A DNA stretch of 64,000 nucleotides from JAZIHH01 sp036678685 (GTDB lineage: Bacteria > Bacillota > UBA4882 > UBA10575): assembly GCA_036678685.1 (NCBI GenBank), contig JAZIHH010000005.1:124001-188000 (forward strand). Reading direction: 5' to 3'. The notes under the pieces are model-generated. The model was given only the letters and a program-made list of their open reading frames with translations. It did no database searches and was not told where the DNA came from. A program made the translations under genes and the position numbers. Position 1 is the stretch's first letter; each line of letters opens with the position of its first letter. This document shows, piece by piece, positions 41,992 through 51,900 of this stretch.

Positions 41992-43083
41992 GTGAGAATT
42001 TCCAAGAAGCTCCGGACTTTTCTCATTTTTTTAACCCTGGCGCTTTTTTTGTTCCTGGGGATTAAATATGTTTTCCCTCTGCTCACCCCGTTCATCGCCG
42101 GTTTGATCATTGCTTACCTGATGGAGCCGTCGGTTAAATGGATGGAGAACAAAATAAAGCTGCCCATGTGGATGAAAAAAAGAAAGATCAATATTTCCCG
42201 GCCGGTGGCGGTCCTCGTTGTCCTGGTCATCATCTTTATTGTGGGCGGTTTAGTCTTAACCTTTGTTTTTTCCCGGCTGTACGTGGAGATCAGGGATCTT
42301 CTGGTTGAACTGCCCGGGAAACTGATGTGGCTGGCCAGGGAGAGTGACCGTTTAGTCGGGCAGTTGCGGGAGAGATTCCAAGTGCCCGACGCTTTTTGGG
42401 AACAACTCCGGTTGCGCCCGGAGAACCTCATTGAAACCGCCAGCGGATTTATCCAGGATTTCTTGCAGAATTCACTCAATTTTTTCCGGGGATTCCCCGT
42501 TTTCATCGTCAATTTATTCTTGAGCGCGCTGGCCGCCTACTTTTTCAGCCGCGACAAAACAAAGATCATTGCTTTTGTTATGTCCTTGGTGCCGGAACGG
42601 TGGCGGGAACCCGCCCTGCGCCTCCATAATGACGTGGTTCTTTCCGCCTTGAATTTTCTGAAAATCCAAATAACCCTGGCCATGATCAGCGGCTTGTTGG
42701 CCGCCTTCTTCCTCGGGCTCTTTGGTTTTGTCCGTTCCGGGCTGCTGGGGACTTTAATTGGGATTCTCGATTTGCTGCCGTTGGTCGGGCCCACCACCTT
42801 GTTTTTGCCCTGGATCGGCTGGAATTTTGTCAACGCCAATTTCGGCCGCGGCTTCCTTTTAACCGCGATTCTCCTCGTGGTTTTAGGCGTGCGTCAGTTG
42901 GCGGAAGTGCGTTTGGTCGGGAAAAGGCTGGGACTGCACCCCCTGATGGCAATGTTCTCAATCTATGTGGGGCTGCGTATTTTTGGCGTCTACGGCGTCT
43001 TTATCGGGCCGGTTCTCTTTGTAATGTTGCGCTCCTTTTATTACGGAATCCTTCCCTTGCTCGAACACGAGAAGCTTTTGTAG
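41992..43083 (+). CDS. AI-2E family transporter (YtvI/TqsA type permease)
   Basis: A 363-residue integral membrane protein of the AI-2E transporter family. It has two N-terminal helices (about 8-45, PLLTPFIAGLIIAYLMEPSV), a periplasmic-type middle region (about 85-145), and a bundle of helices in the C-terminal half containing LGTLIGILDLLPLVGPT (near 248) and the family's ...FGVYGVFIGPVLF block near 325. Substrate is unknown; members export autoinducers, sodium or other ions. GTG 41992 follows AAGGAGGTGCGG. It stands between cdsA and dxr, an unusual but not unique insertion in this cluster. Confidence 0.82.
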   Translation: MRISKKLRTFLIFLTLALFLFLGIKYVFPLLTPFIAGLIIAYLMEPSVKWMENKIKLPMWMKKRKINISRPVAVLVVLVIIFIVGGLVLTFVFSRLYVEIRDLLVELPGKLMWLARESDRLVGQLRERFQVPDAFWEQLRLRPENLIETASGFIQDFLQNSLNFFRGFPVFIVNLFLSALAAYFFSRDKTKIIAFVMSLVPERWREPALRLHNDVVLSALNFLKIQITLAMISGLLAAFFLGLFGFVRSGLLGTLIGILDLLPLVGPTTLFLPWIGWNFVNANFGRGFLLTAILLVVLGVRQLAEVRLVGKRLGLHPLMAMFSIYVGLRIFGVYGVFIGPVLFVMLRSFYYGILPLLEHEKLL

Positions 43084-43090
43084 GTGAAAG

Positions 43091-44263
43091 GTGAGTCGGG
43101 TGAAAAAAATCGCAATCATTGGTTCCACCGGTTCCATTGGCAGGCAAACTTTGGAGGTGGCGGAATATCTTAGAGACCGAATTACGGTGTACGGGCTGGC
43201 GGCCCACCGCCGGATTGATTTACTGGCCGCGCAGGTGAAAAAATACCGGCCGCGGGTGGTGGCCTTGAGCGATTCCGGTAAATTGAACGACCTGGCTTCC
43301 CTTCTGGCCGGGTGGGACGGCCGGCTTTTGATCGGGCCGGGGGGACTGGAGGAATTGGCCGCCGACCCCGAAGTGGACCTGGTGGTCGCGTCGGCAGTGG
43401 GGGCGGCGGGGATTAAGCCGACCCTCGCGGCGGTGAAAGCCGGAAAAGAGGTGGCGCTGGCCAATAAGGAAGCCCTGGTGGCGGCGGGAGAACTCATCAT
43501 GAACGAGGTCAAGGCGAAAAAAACCCGTTTTCTTCCTATCGACAGCGAACACAGTGCGATCTTCCAGTGCCTGGCCGGGCAACGCCAAGCGGAGGTAAAA
43601 AATATTTACCTGACTGCTTCAGGCGGCCCGTTTCTCCATACTCCCCTGCCGGAAATGGCGCGGGTCTCCCCCGAACAGGCCCTGGCCCATCCCACCTGGA
43701 GAATGGGGGAGAAAATCACTGTTGACTCCGCCACGTTAATGAATAAGGGGATGGAAGTGATTGAGGCCCACTGGCTTTTCGGTCTCCCTTACGACCGGAT
43801 TAAAGTCGTGATTCACCCCCAGAGTATTGTTCACGGGCTGATCGAAACCGTGGACGGTTTTTTCCTGGCCCAATTGGGCCCGGCCGATATGCGCCTGCCG
43901 ATCAAGTTTGCCTTGACTTACCCGGAAAGAACGGATAATCCCTTTAACGGTCTGGATCTCTTTTCCCTCCGCCGGTTGGAGTTTTCCCCGCCGGATACGG
44001 CACGTTTTCCCTGTTTGTCCCTGGCCTACGCGGCGGGCCGGAGGGGCGGTACCATGCCGGCCGTTATGAATGCCGCCAATGAAGAAGCGGTGGCCGCTTT
44101 TTTACAACACCGGCTTGGCTTTTGCGAGATCGGGCCGATGGTGGAAAAAGTTATGGAAGAACACGAAAAAAACGGGGTCGTATCCCATCCCGACCTGGAA
44201 ACAATAATGACTGTCGACCGGTGGGCCAGGGAAATGTTTTCTTCACTGTTGCCGGTGGTTTAG
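43091..44263 (+). CDS. dxr: 1-deoxy-D-xylulose 5-phosphate reductoisomerase
   Basis: Second enzyme of the non-mevalonate isoprenoid pathway; NADPH-dependent. The 390-residue protein has IAIIGSTGSIGRQTLEVAEY (NADPH site, near 7), ALANKEALVAAGELI (near 121), PIDSEHSAIFQCL (metal-binding Asp/Glu, near 148) and MNKGMEVIEAHWLFGL. Two GTG starts are possible, 43091 and 43100; neither changes a motif. The neighbours rseP and ispG complete the usual dxr-rseP-ispG-proS order. Confidence 0.95.
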   Translation: MSRVKKIAIIGSTGSIGRQTLEVAEYLRDRITVYGLAAHRRIDLLAAQVKKYRPRVVALSDSGKLNDLASLLAGWDGRLLIGPGGLEELAADPEVDLVVASAVGAAGIKPTLAAVKAGKEVALANKEALVAAGELIMNEVKAKKTRFLPIDSEHSAIFQCLAGQRQAEVKNIYLTASGGPFLHTPLPEMARVSPEQALAHPTWRMGEKITVDSATLMNKGMEVIEAHWLFGLPYDRIKVVIHPQSIVHGLIETVDGFFLAQLGPADMRLPIKFALTYPERTDNPFNGLDLFSLRRLEFSPPDTARFPCLSLAYAAGRRGGTMPAVMNAANEEAVAAFLQHRLGFCEIGPMVEKVMEEHEKNGVVSHPDLETIMTVDRWAREMFSSLLPVV

Positions 44264-44294
44264 GCCGGAACAGCGGGTTGTAGAAGGTTTAACC

Positions 44295-45368
44295 ATGCTT
44301 TCTTCCCTTGTGATCACTCTCGTGGTAATCAGCGGGCTGGTTGTGGTGCACGAGCTGGGCCATTTTTTGGCCGCCCGGCGTTTTGGCGTGACGGTGCACG
44401 AGTTTTCCGTAGGGTTCGGGCCCCTGCTTGCCCAGACGGAACGGCGCGGGATCAAGTACTCGCTGCGCGCTGTTCCCCTGGGGGGTTTTTGTAAAATCGC
44501 CGGGATGGACATTGCGTTGGAAGGGGACCCCAAAGAAAAACCGCGACCAGGGGAGCGGGCCTTTTATGAGTTGCCGCTTTATCAGAAAATTTTGATTATT
44601 CTGTCCGGCCCGTTAAGTAATTTGCTCCTTGCGATGGTGACTTTTATTTTTATCGCCGCGGCGATCGGGCTTCCCGATCAAATGGAGGAAAAGGCGATCG
44701 TTGGTTTTGTGGAGCCGAAATCGCCGGCTTTTGAAGCCGGGCTGTCGGCGGGTGATGAGATTGTTGAAATCAACGGCATGCCCATCCGCCGTTGGGAAGA
44801 TCTGGGGGAAATAATCAGACAATCCCCCGGTCGGCCCCTGCTTTTTAAGGTGAGAAGAGGCGAAGATTATTTTACCAGGGAGATAACACCTTTTTATGAT
44901 CCGGGTGTTGAGGGGGGAAGGATCGGGGTGATGCGGGCCTATACTGTCAAACGCTTGCCGCTGCCCCAGGCCGTCTCCTACGGTGTCTACAGTACCGGCT
45001 ACGGGATCAAGGCGATTGTGGTCAGTTTTTACCAGATGCTGGCCGGGCGGGAACGGGCGGAGTTCCTTGGGCCTGTCGGCCTGGTCGGCGCGGTGGACCA
45101 AGCCCGCCAGTCGGGGCTGCACTTTCTTTTTTCCATGGTGACCAGTATTAACCTGTTTTTAGGCTTATTCAACCTTTTGCCGGTGCCCTTGCCCCTGTTG
45201 GACGGGGGGTGGATCACCATCTTCCTCATTGAGCGGCTCCGGAGAAAAGAATTTTCCGCCGAACAGAAAGCCATGGCGCAAATGGCGGGTCTCTTTTTTA
45301 TGATGGTCTTATTCCTGATGATTACTTTCGGGGACATCGGGAGTATGATCCGCCGGTTGACCAGATAG
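44295..45368 (+). CDS. rseP: Site-2 intramembrane zinc protease RseP
   Basis: Cuts signal peptides and anti-sigma factors inside the membrane. The 357-residue protein has the zinc site VVHELGHFLAARRFGV (HExxH, near residues 17-22), one PDZ domain (about 120-200, VEPKSPAFEAGLSAGDEIVE), and the second site NLLPVPLPLLDGG (near 292). Four membrane helices are expected. ATG 44295 is weakly served (GAAGGTTTAACC). An ECF sigma/anti-sigma pair elsewhere in the window is a possible client system, but that link is inference. Confidence 0.93.
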   Translation: MLSSLVITLVVISGLVVVHELGHFLAARRFGVTVHEFSVGFGPLLAQTERRGIKYSLRAVPLGGFCKIAGMDIALEGDPKEKPRPGERAFYELPLYQKILIILSGPLSNLLLAMVTFIFIAAAIGLPDQMEEKAIVGFVEPKSPAFEAGLSAGDEIVEINGMPIRRWEDLGEIIRQSPGRPLLFKVRRGEDYFTREITPFYDPGVEGGRIGVMRAYTVKRLPLPQAVSYGVYSTGYGIKAIVVSFYQMLAGRERAEFLGPVGLVGAVDQARQSGLHFLFSMVTSINLFLGLFNLLPVPLPLLDGGWITIFLIERLRRKEFSAEQKAMAQMAGLFFMMVLFLMITFGDIGSMIRRLTR

Positions 45369-45419
45369 TCTCTTCTTTGTCGTTAACGGTTCTGAGATTG
45401 TTATTTCGTGGGGGAGGAA

Positions 45420-46493
45420 ATGAGGCAAAAGCGGAAAAATACCCGGCGCATTGAGGTCGGCGCCGTGGTAATCGGAGGCCAAGCGCCGGTGGTGGTCCAA
45501 TCGATGACCAACACCGACACCCGGGATGATCAGGCCACTTTGGCCCAGATCGAGGCCTTGGCCAAGGCCGGCTGCGAACTGGTGCGGGTGGCTGTTCCCG
45601 ACCGGAAAGCCGCGGCGGCCCTAAAAAAAATTGTGGCGGGGTCGCCCCTGCCGGTGGTGGCGGATATCCACTTTGATTACCGGCTGGCCCTGGCGGCGTT
45701 GGAGGCGGGAGTGGCGAAGCTCCGGATTAACCCGGGAAACATCGGCGGCCCGCAGCGGGTAAAAATCCTGGCCCGTGAGGCCGAAGCCTGCGGGGCGGCC
45801 ATGCGGATCGGGGTGAACGCCGGTTCTCTTCCCCGGGACCTGCTGGCGGAAAATGAGGGCGATGTGGTCCAAACTATGCTGGCGGCGGTAGAAGAACAGA
45901 TCAGGCTCTTAACCGACCAGGGTTTTGCACGGATTGTCGTCTCCCTGAAATCCTCTTCAGTGCTGGAAACGATTCAAGCCTGCCGGGAATTTGCCGCCCG
46001 GTGGGATTTTCCCCAACACCTTGGGATAACCGAAGCCGGCGCCGGCCGCAGCGGTTTAATCAAATCCGCGGTCGGTCTGGGTGTTCTTCTCGAGGAGGGA
46101 ATCGGGGATACGATCCGGGTTTCTTTAACCGGCGACCCGGTGCAGGAAGTGACCGCGGCGTATGAGATCTTAAAGGCTCTTAACTTGCGGGAACGGGGAC
46201 CGGTCGTCGTGTCCTGTCCCACTTGCGGCCGGTGTGAGATCGATCTGGAAAGAATGGTCCAACAAGTGGAAATAGCGACCAAAGATCTAACCCGGCCCTT
46301 GCACCTGGCGGTAATGGGATGTATGGTCAACGGGCCCGGGGAAGCCGACCGGGCCGATCTGGGCCTGGCCGGAGGTAAAGGAGCGGGCGTGATTTTTCGC
46401 CGCGGAAAAGTCATCCGGCGCGAAAACGAGGAAAATTTACTCCCCGCTTTTTTGGAGGAATTACATAAATTGTTGGCCGAAGAGGAGCAGTGA
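45420..46493 (+). CDS. ispG: 4-hydroxy-3-methylbut-2-enyl diphosphate synthase (flavodoxin) IspG
   Basis: Late step of the non-mevalonate isoprenoid pathway, a [4Fe-4S] enzyme. The 357-residue protein opens with a TIM barrel (VVVQSMTNTDTRDD near 24; RINPGNIGG near 103) and ends with the iron-sulfur domain: SCPTCGRCEIDLE (near 265) and the conserved CMVNGPGEADRADLGLAGG (near 301). ATG 45420 follows GGGGGAGG; the GTG at 45408 lies within the ribosome site. proS starts 40 bases after it. Confidence 0.95.
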   Translation: MRQKRKNTRRIEVGAVVIGGQAPVVVQSMTNTDTRDDQATLAQIEALAKAGCELVRVAVPDRKAAAALKKIVAGSPLPVVADIHFDYRLALAALEAGVAKLRINPGNIGGPQRVKILAREAEACGAAMRIGVNAGSLPRDLLAENEGDVVQTMLAAVEEQIRLLTDQGFARIVVSLKSSSVLETIQACREFAARWDFPQHLGITEAGAGRSGLIKSAVGLGVLLEEGIGDTIRVSLTGDPVQEVTAAYEILKALNLRERGPVVVSCPTCGRCEIDLERMVQQVEIATKDLTRPLHLAVMGCMVNGPGEADRADLGLAGGKGAGVIFRRGKVIRRENEENLLPAFLEELHKLLAEEEQ

Positions 46494-46532
46494 TTTGAAA
46501 TAAAGAAACGGATTTATCCGGGAGGTGTCGGC

Positions 46533-48245
46533 ATGAGATTTTCCCAGTTTTTTCTTCCCACTTTGCGTCAGACGCCGGCGGAGGCCGAGATTCCCAGTCA
46601 CCAATTGATGCTGAGGGCGGGTATGATCCGTAAATCCGCCGCCGGAATGTACTCTTTTTTGCCCTTGGGTTACCGGGTGCTGAAAAAAATCATCCGGATT
46701 GTGGAGGAAGAAATGGACCGGGCCGGAGGTCAGGAACTTTTGTTGCCCATCGTCCAACCGGCGGAAATTTGGCGGCAAACCGGCCGGTGGGATTTGTACG
46801 GCGAGGAAATGTTCCGGCTGCGCGACCGGCATAACCGGGACTTTTGCCTGGGGCCCACCCATGAAGAGATGATTACCACTGTCGTTAAGAACGAGGTCCG
46901 TTCCTACCGGGATTTGCCGCTCCGGCTCTACCAGATTCAAAATAAATACCGGGACGAAATCCGGCCCCGTTTCGGTGTGATGCGGGCCAGGGAATTCATC
47001 ATGAAAGACCTGTACTCCTTTGATGTGGACGAAGAAGGAATGAACCGGAGTTACCAGGCGATGTACGACGCCTACACCCGGATCTTCCGCCGGTGCGGTC
47101 TGGAGTTCCGGGCGGTCGAGGCCGACACCGGGGCCATCGGCGGGGATGTCAGCCACGAGTTTGTCGTCCTGGCGGAAGCCGGCGAAGCGGTGGTCCTTTA
47201 CTGTAAAAATTGTAATTACGCGGCCAATGAAGAAAAAGCCGTGGCCGCTTTGGGGGAAAAGGCGGGCGATCCCCTTCAAGAGATGGAGAAAGTTTCTACA
47301 CCGGGCAAGACTACCGTGCCGGAGGTGGCCGCCTATCTTGGTGTGCCGGAAGCAAAATTAATCAAAACCCTTTTTTACACAACCGACAAGGAGTTGCTTG
47401 CCGTTTTGCTGCGCGGCGACGATGAGTTAAATGAGGTCAAATTGGGGAATTTTATAAATGCTCCCTACCGGATGGCCGGTCCGGAAGAGGTGAAGGACCG
47501 TCTTTCTTTGCCCGTCGGGTATCTCGGCCCTTGCGGCCTCCGCCGGCCGGGCGTCCGGGTGCTGGCCGATCTCCGGGTGGAACAAATGGTCAACGGGATC
47601 TGCGGGGCCAATGAAGAAGGTTACCATTTGGTCAACGTCAATCCGGGCCGGGATTTTACGGTCGACCATTATTTGGACCTCCGGCTCAGCCGGGCCGGCG
47701 ATCCCTGTTTCCACTGCGGGGAGCCCTTGGCGGAGACCAGGGGGATTGAAGTGGGACACATTTTTAAACTGGGAACCAAATACAGCAGTTCCCTTAAGGC
47801 GGTTTTCCTCGATGCCAACGGCGAAGAAAAGCCGATTGTAATGGGGTGTTATGGGATCGGGATCAGCAGAATAGCCGCGGCGGCGGTGGAACAAAAACAT
47901 GACAAAGATGGAATCAAATGGCCGCTGTCCATAGCTCCTTTTCAGGTACTTGTTTTACCGGTGACGCAGGAACAATTGCCCCTGGCGGAAAAGATCTATA
48001 CGGACTTGACAGAGGCCGGCGTGGATGTACTCTTGGATGACAGGGACGAAAGAGCCGGCGTTAAGTTTAAGGATGCCGACCTGATCGGGATTCCCCTCCG
48101 CCTTACTTTGGGGCCGAAAAGTGTACAACAAGAAGAGGTTGAGGTAAAAATAAGGATGACCGGGGAAGAATTGCGCTGGCCGCTGGGGGAGGTTGTCGCC
48201 CGCGTCCAGCAGTTCATAGAGGAGGAAACGGAGAAATTAAAGTAA
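46533..48245 (+). CDS. proS: Prolyl-tRNA synthetase (bacterial type, with editing domain)
   Basis: Charges tRNA-Pro. The 570-residue class II enzyme shows motif 1 (GMYSFLPLGYRVLKKIIRIV, near 37), motif 2 (YRDEIRPRFGVMRAREFIMKD, near 138) and motif 3 (GCYGIGISRIAAAA near 435). The inserted YbaK-like editing domain (about 240-380, AYLGVPEAKLIKTLFY and GDDELNEVKLGNF) hydrolyses mischarged alanine. ATG 46533 follows GGGAGGTG. It lies between ispG and a glycosyltransferase. Confidence 0.95.
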   Translation: MRFSQFFLPTLRQTPAEAEIPSHQLMLRAGMIRKSAAGMYSFLPLGYRVLKKIIRIVEEEMDRAGGQELLLPIVQPAEIWRQTGRWDLYGEEMFRLRDRHNRDFCLGPTHEEMITTVVKNEVRSYRDLPLRLYQIQNKYRDEIRPRFGVMRAREFIMKDLYSFDVDEEGMNRSYQAMYDAYTRIFRRCGLEFRAVEADTGAIGGDVSHEFVVLAEAGEAVVLYCKNCNYAANEEKAVAALGEKAGDPLQEMEKVSTPGKTTVPEVAAYLGVPEAKLIKTLFYTTDKELLAVLLRGDDELNEVKLGNFINAPYRMAGPEEVKDRLSLPVGYLGPCGLRRPGVRVLADLRVEQMVNGICGANEEGYHLVNVNPGRDFTVDHYLDLRLSRAGDPCFHCGEPLAETRGIEVGHIFKLGTKYSSSLKAVFLDANGEEKPIVMGCYGIGISRIAAAAVEQKHDKDGIKWPLSIAPFQVLVLPVTQEQLPLAEKIYTDLTEAGVDVLLDDRDERAGVKFKDADLIGIPLRLTLGPKSVQQEEVEVKIRMTGEELRWPLGEVVARVQQFIEEETEKLK

Positions 48246-48264
48246 CCGCCCGGGAGGTTTAAAC

Positions 48265-48915
48265 GTGGAAATTGCGGCGATTATACCGGCTTATAACGAG
48301 GAAAAATCCGTAGCCGGAGTGATTAAAGCCGTCCGGTCGTGCCCGGAGATTACCAAAATAATAGTGGTGAACGACGGTTCGACCGACGGGACAGCAAAAG
48401 TGGCCCGCGAGCAAGGGGCCCAAGTTATCGATCTCCCTGTCAACATGGGAAAAGGCGCGGCCGTGACCGCCGGGGTGAAGGCCACTTCCGCCCCGATCCT
48501 TTTGTTGCTCGACGCTGATTTGCTGGGTTTACGGCCCCATCATCTTCGGGCCCTTTTGTGTCCCATTCTTCAGGAGAGGGCCGATATGACGGTGGGTGTT
48601 TTTAAGAACGGCCGGCCTCTTACCGATCTCTCCCAGCGGTTGACACCTTTTTTAAACGGCCAGCGGGCGCTCAGGCGGGAAGCTTTTGCCGCCTTTTCCG
48701 GCCTGGAACCGACCGCGACCGGCTACGGGGTGGATTTCTGCCTGAGCCGGTTTGCCAGGGAATCTGGTCTCCGGGTGGAATTGGTCGCACTAGACCACCT
48801 CACCCAGATTATGAAAGAAGAGAAGAGGGGTTTTTGGCCGGGTTTGACCGCCCGCTTCAAGATGTACCAGGAAGTAGTAACGGCGATGTTAAGATTACGG
48901 ATTCCTCCGCAGTGA
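48265..48915 (+). CDS. Family 2 glycosyltransferase
   Basis: A 216-residue GT-A fold enzyme. The signature IIPAYNEEKSVAGVIKAV at the N terminus, VVNDGSTDGTAKVARE (near 35), NMGKGAAVTAGV (near 60) and the DxD-like LLLLDADL (near 76) identify it. It resembles the small dolichol-phosphate-mannose or glucosyl-phosphoglycerate synthase-like enzymes but has no membrane helix, and the acceptor is unknown. GTG 48265 follows GGGAGG. It sits between proS and polC, where such a gene is often found in Clostridia. Confidence 0.85.
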   Translation: MEIAAIIPAYNEEKSVAGVIKAVRSCPEITKIIVVNDGSTDGTAKVAREQGAQVIDLPVNMGKGAAVTAGVKATSAPILLLLDADLLGLRPHHLRALLCPILQERADMTVGVFKNGRPLTDLSQRLTPFLNGQRALRREAFAAFSGLEPTATGYGVDFCLSRFARESGLRVELVALDHLTQIMKEEKRGFWPGLTARFKMYQEVVTAMLRLRIPPQ

Positions 48916-48936
48916 TTGAGGTCGAGGTGATATTCA

Positions 48937-51900
48937 ATGACTGAACGTTATTTGCTGGAGCCGGAGATAAAAAAATTATCTGAATTGAGGGGGATTGAAA
49001 AAATCTCCCTTTCTTTTGAGACAAAAAAGATTTTGTCCCAGGTCACGCTGGATAAAGTAATCGTCCATAGCGGGCGGGGATATTTGGAACTGGAACTGGC
49101 GGCCCCGGAAAGATTTACCGCTCTTGCCCGCCGGGAAATCGAAGAGGTTTTATCTGCCCTCACCGGGCTGGAGTGTAAAATCAAAGAAAAAACCGCCGGC
49201 CCGCCGGCGGTGGCGCCCGACTGGCCAGGCCTGCTGGCGAAGGTAAAGGAAAAACTGCCCGGTGTCTATGGCTGGCTTTCCGAGGAGGCGCCCGAACTAT
49301 ACGGTGAAAACGGGTTGCGTTTAAAGGTCACCAGTGAACTGGGGGTGGAATTTCTCAAACGCCGGGAAGATAAATTACGGGAGTTTTTCCGGCAAGAAAC
49401 AGGAAAAACTTATGTTTTATCCTATGAAATTGTCGACGGGCAACCGGACATTCCGGATTTGGAAGAAGAAAGGCAGCGGGAGGCCCTGGCCGCGTTAAAA
49501 TCCCTCGCGGCGGCCAAAAAAGAAAAAAACGACGTTCTGCTGGGCAGAAAAATCCGCACCAAACCTTTGGCCATCGAAGAACTGCCGGAAGAAGGAACAG
49601 TAGTTACCGAAGGGAAAGTTTTCCATGCGGAAACCCGGTCTTTAAAATCAGGCAAAAAGATGGTCTTGTTGATGCTTACTGATTTTACCGGTTCTTTGAC
49701 TGTGAAAATCTTTCCCCCCAATAACCAGGCCCTGGCCGCGGTGGCCGGAATTAAAGAGGGGTTATGGTTAAGGGTGCGCGGTAAAATCCGGTATGATGAT
49801 TTTCAAAGGGAACCGGTGATGATTGCCGAAAGCATCCAGCTTATCCCGCCACGTCTTCCCCGGGATGAAGCGGAAGAGAAAAGAGTAGAGTTGCATTTGC
49901 ACACTAAAATGTCGGCCATGGACAGTGTGGTTGAATTGGAAGAAGCCATTAAATTGGCGGCTTACTGGGGACACCGGGCCCTGGCTGTGACGGACCACGG
50001 TGTGGTGCAGGCTTTTCCTGAAGCCGCCCACCTGGCAAAGAAATATGGGCTTAAGATGATCTATGGCATGGAAGGATACCTGGTGGATGACGAAGGTCTG
50101 TCGTCGTCGAATGCTTTGCCGCCGGAGATGAATCCGGAACAACTGCCGTCTTATCATATTTTAATCCTGGTCCGGAACCGGACCGGCCTGAAAAACCTTT
50201 ACCGGTTGGTTTCCGACTCCCATCTCCATTTTTTTCACCGGCATCCCCGGATTCCCCGTTCCTTGCTGGCCCGCCACCGGGAAGGACTGTTCCTGGGTAC
50301 GGCCTGTGAGTCGGGAGAGTTGTTTTCCGCCCTCCTGGCGGGGGAAAAAGACGGGGAACGCCTGGCCCGAATCGTAAACTTCTATGATTTTTTGGAGATT
50401 CAGCCCTTGGGGAATAATGATTTTCTGGTGCGGGAGGGAAAGCTCACCCGGGAAGAACTGATGGAGCTCAACCGGTTTATTTGCCGGTTGGGCGAAGCAT
50501 ACAACAAGCCGGTGGTCGCCACAGGCGATGTGCACTTTCTCCGGCCCGGCGACGAAATTTTCCGCCGCGTGCTTATGGCCGGTCAGGGATACAGCGACGC
50601 CGACCGTCAGGCCCCCTTGTATTTCCGTACCACCGAAGAGATGTTGGCGGAGTTCTCTTATCTTTCCCCGGAAACCGCGCGTCAAGTGGTGATCGAGAAT
50701 CCGGCGCGGCTGGCGGAAGGCATCGAAGAGATACAGCCGGTGCCGGAAGAATTCTGCCCCCCGGATATACCCGGCGCCGGGGAAGAAATCAGGCAGATGG
50801 CCTACGCCAAAGCCCGGGAGATCTACGGGGATCCCCTTCCGCCCAGGATCCGGGAACAACTGGAGTGGGAGCTAAAAAGAATCATTGACCACGGGTATGC
50901 GGTTATTTTTCTTATTGCCCATAAGTTGGTAAAAAAATCCCTGGAAGACGGCTACCTGGTCGGTTCCAGGGGCTCGGTCGGCTCGTCGCTGGTGGCGAAG
51001 ATGTGCGGCATTACCGAGGTTAACCCCCTGCCCGCCCATTACCTCTGTCCGGACTGCCGGTATTGCGAGTTTCCCGAGACGGGCAACCGGTTGTCCGGAA
51101 TCGACCTCCCGGCAAAGGATTGCCCGGAATGCGGGACTCCACTGCTCAAGGACGGCCATGACATTCCCTTTGCCACTTTCATGGGGTTTGACGGCGACAA
51201 GGAGCCCGATATTGACCTTAATTTTTCCGGAGAATACCAGGCCGAGGTCCATCGCTATACAGAGGAGTTGTTTGGAAAAGACAGGGTCTTCCGCGCCGGG
51301 ACCATCAACACCCTGGCGGAAAAGACCGCTTACGGTTTTGTCCGCGGTTATGTGGACGAGAAAAAACTGGAACTGAAGAATACGGAGATCAACCGTCTGG
51401 TCCAAGGATGCAGCGGAGTCAAACGGACCACCGGTCAACACCCCGGCGGGATGATCGTGGTGCCGGCCGGGCGGGAAATCTACGATTTCACCCCGGTGCA
51501 GTATCCGGCCAACGACCGGGAAGCGGAATGGGTGACCACCCATTTCGATTACCGGTCGCTCAGCGGCCGCCTGGTGAAATTGGATATTCTCGGCCATGAC
51601 GACCTGACCATTTTGAAGATGCTTTCGGATCTGACGGGGGTTGATCCCAGTGCCATCCCGTTGGATGATCCGGCCACGATGAAATTGTTTTCCTCCGCGG
51701 AGCCGCTGGGCCTGACTGCGGAAGAACTCGGGTTTGATTTGGGGACCTTGGGCATCCCGGAATTTGGCACAGAATTTGTCCGGCAAATGCTGGCGGAGAC
51801 CAAACCGACCACCTTTTCCGAATTGGTCAGGATTTCCGGGCTTTCCCACGGTACCGGCGTCTGGCTGGGGAACGCCCAGGAATTGATCGAAAAGGGCGTG

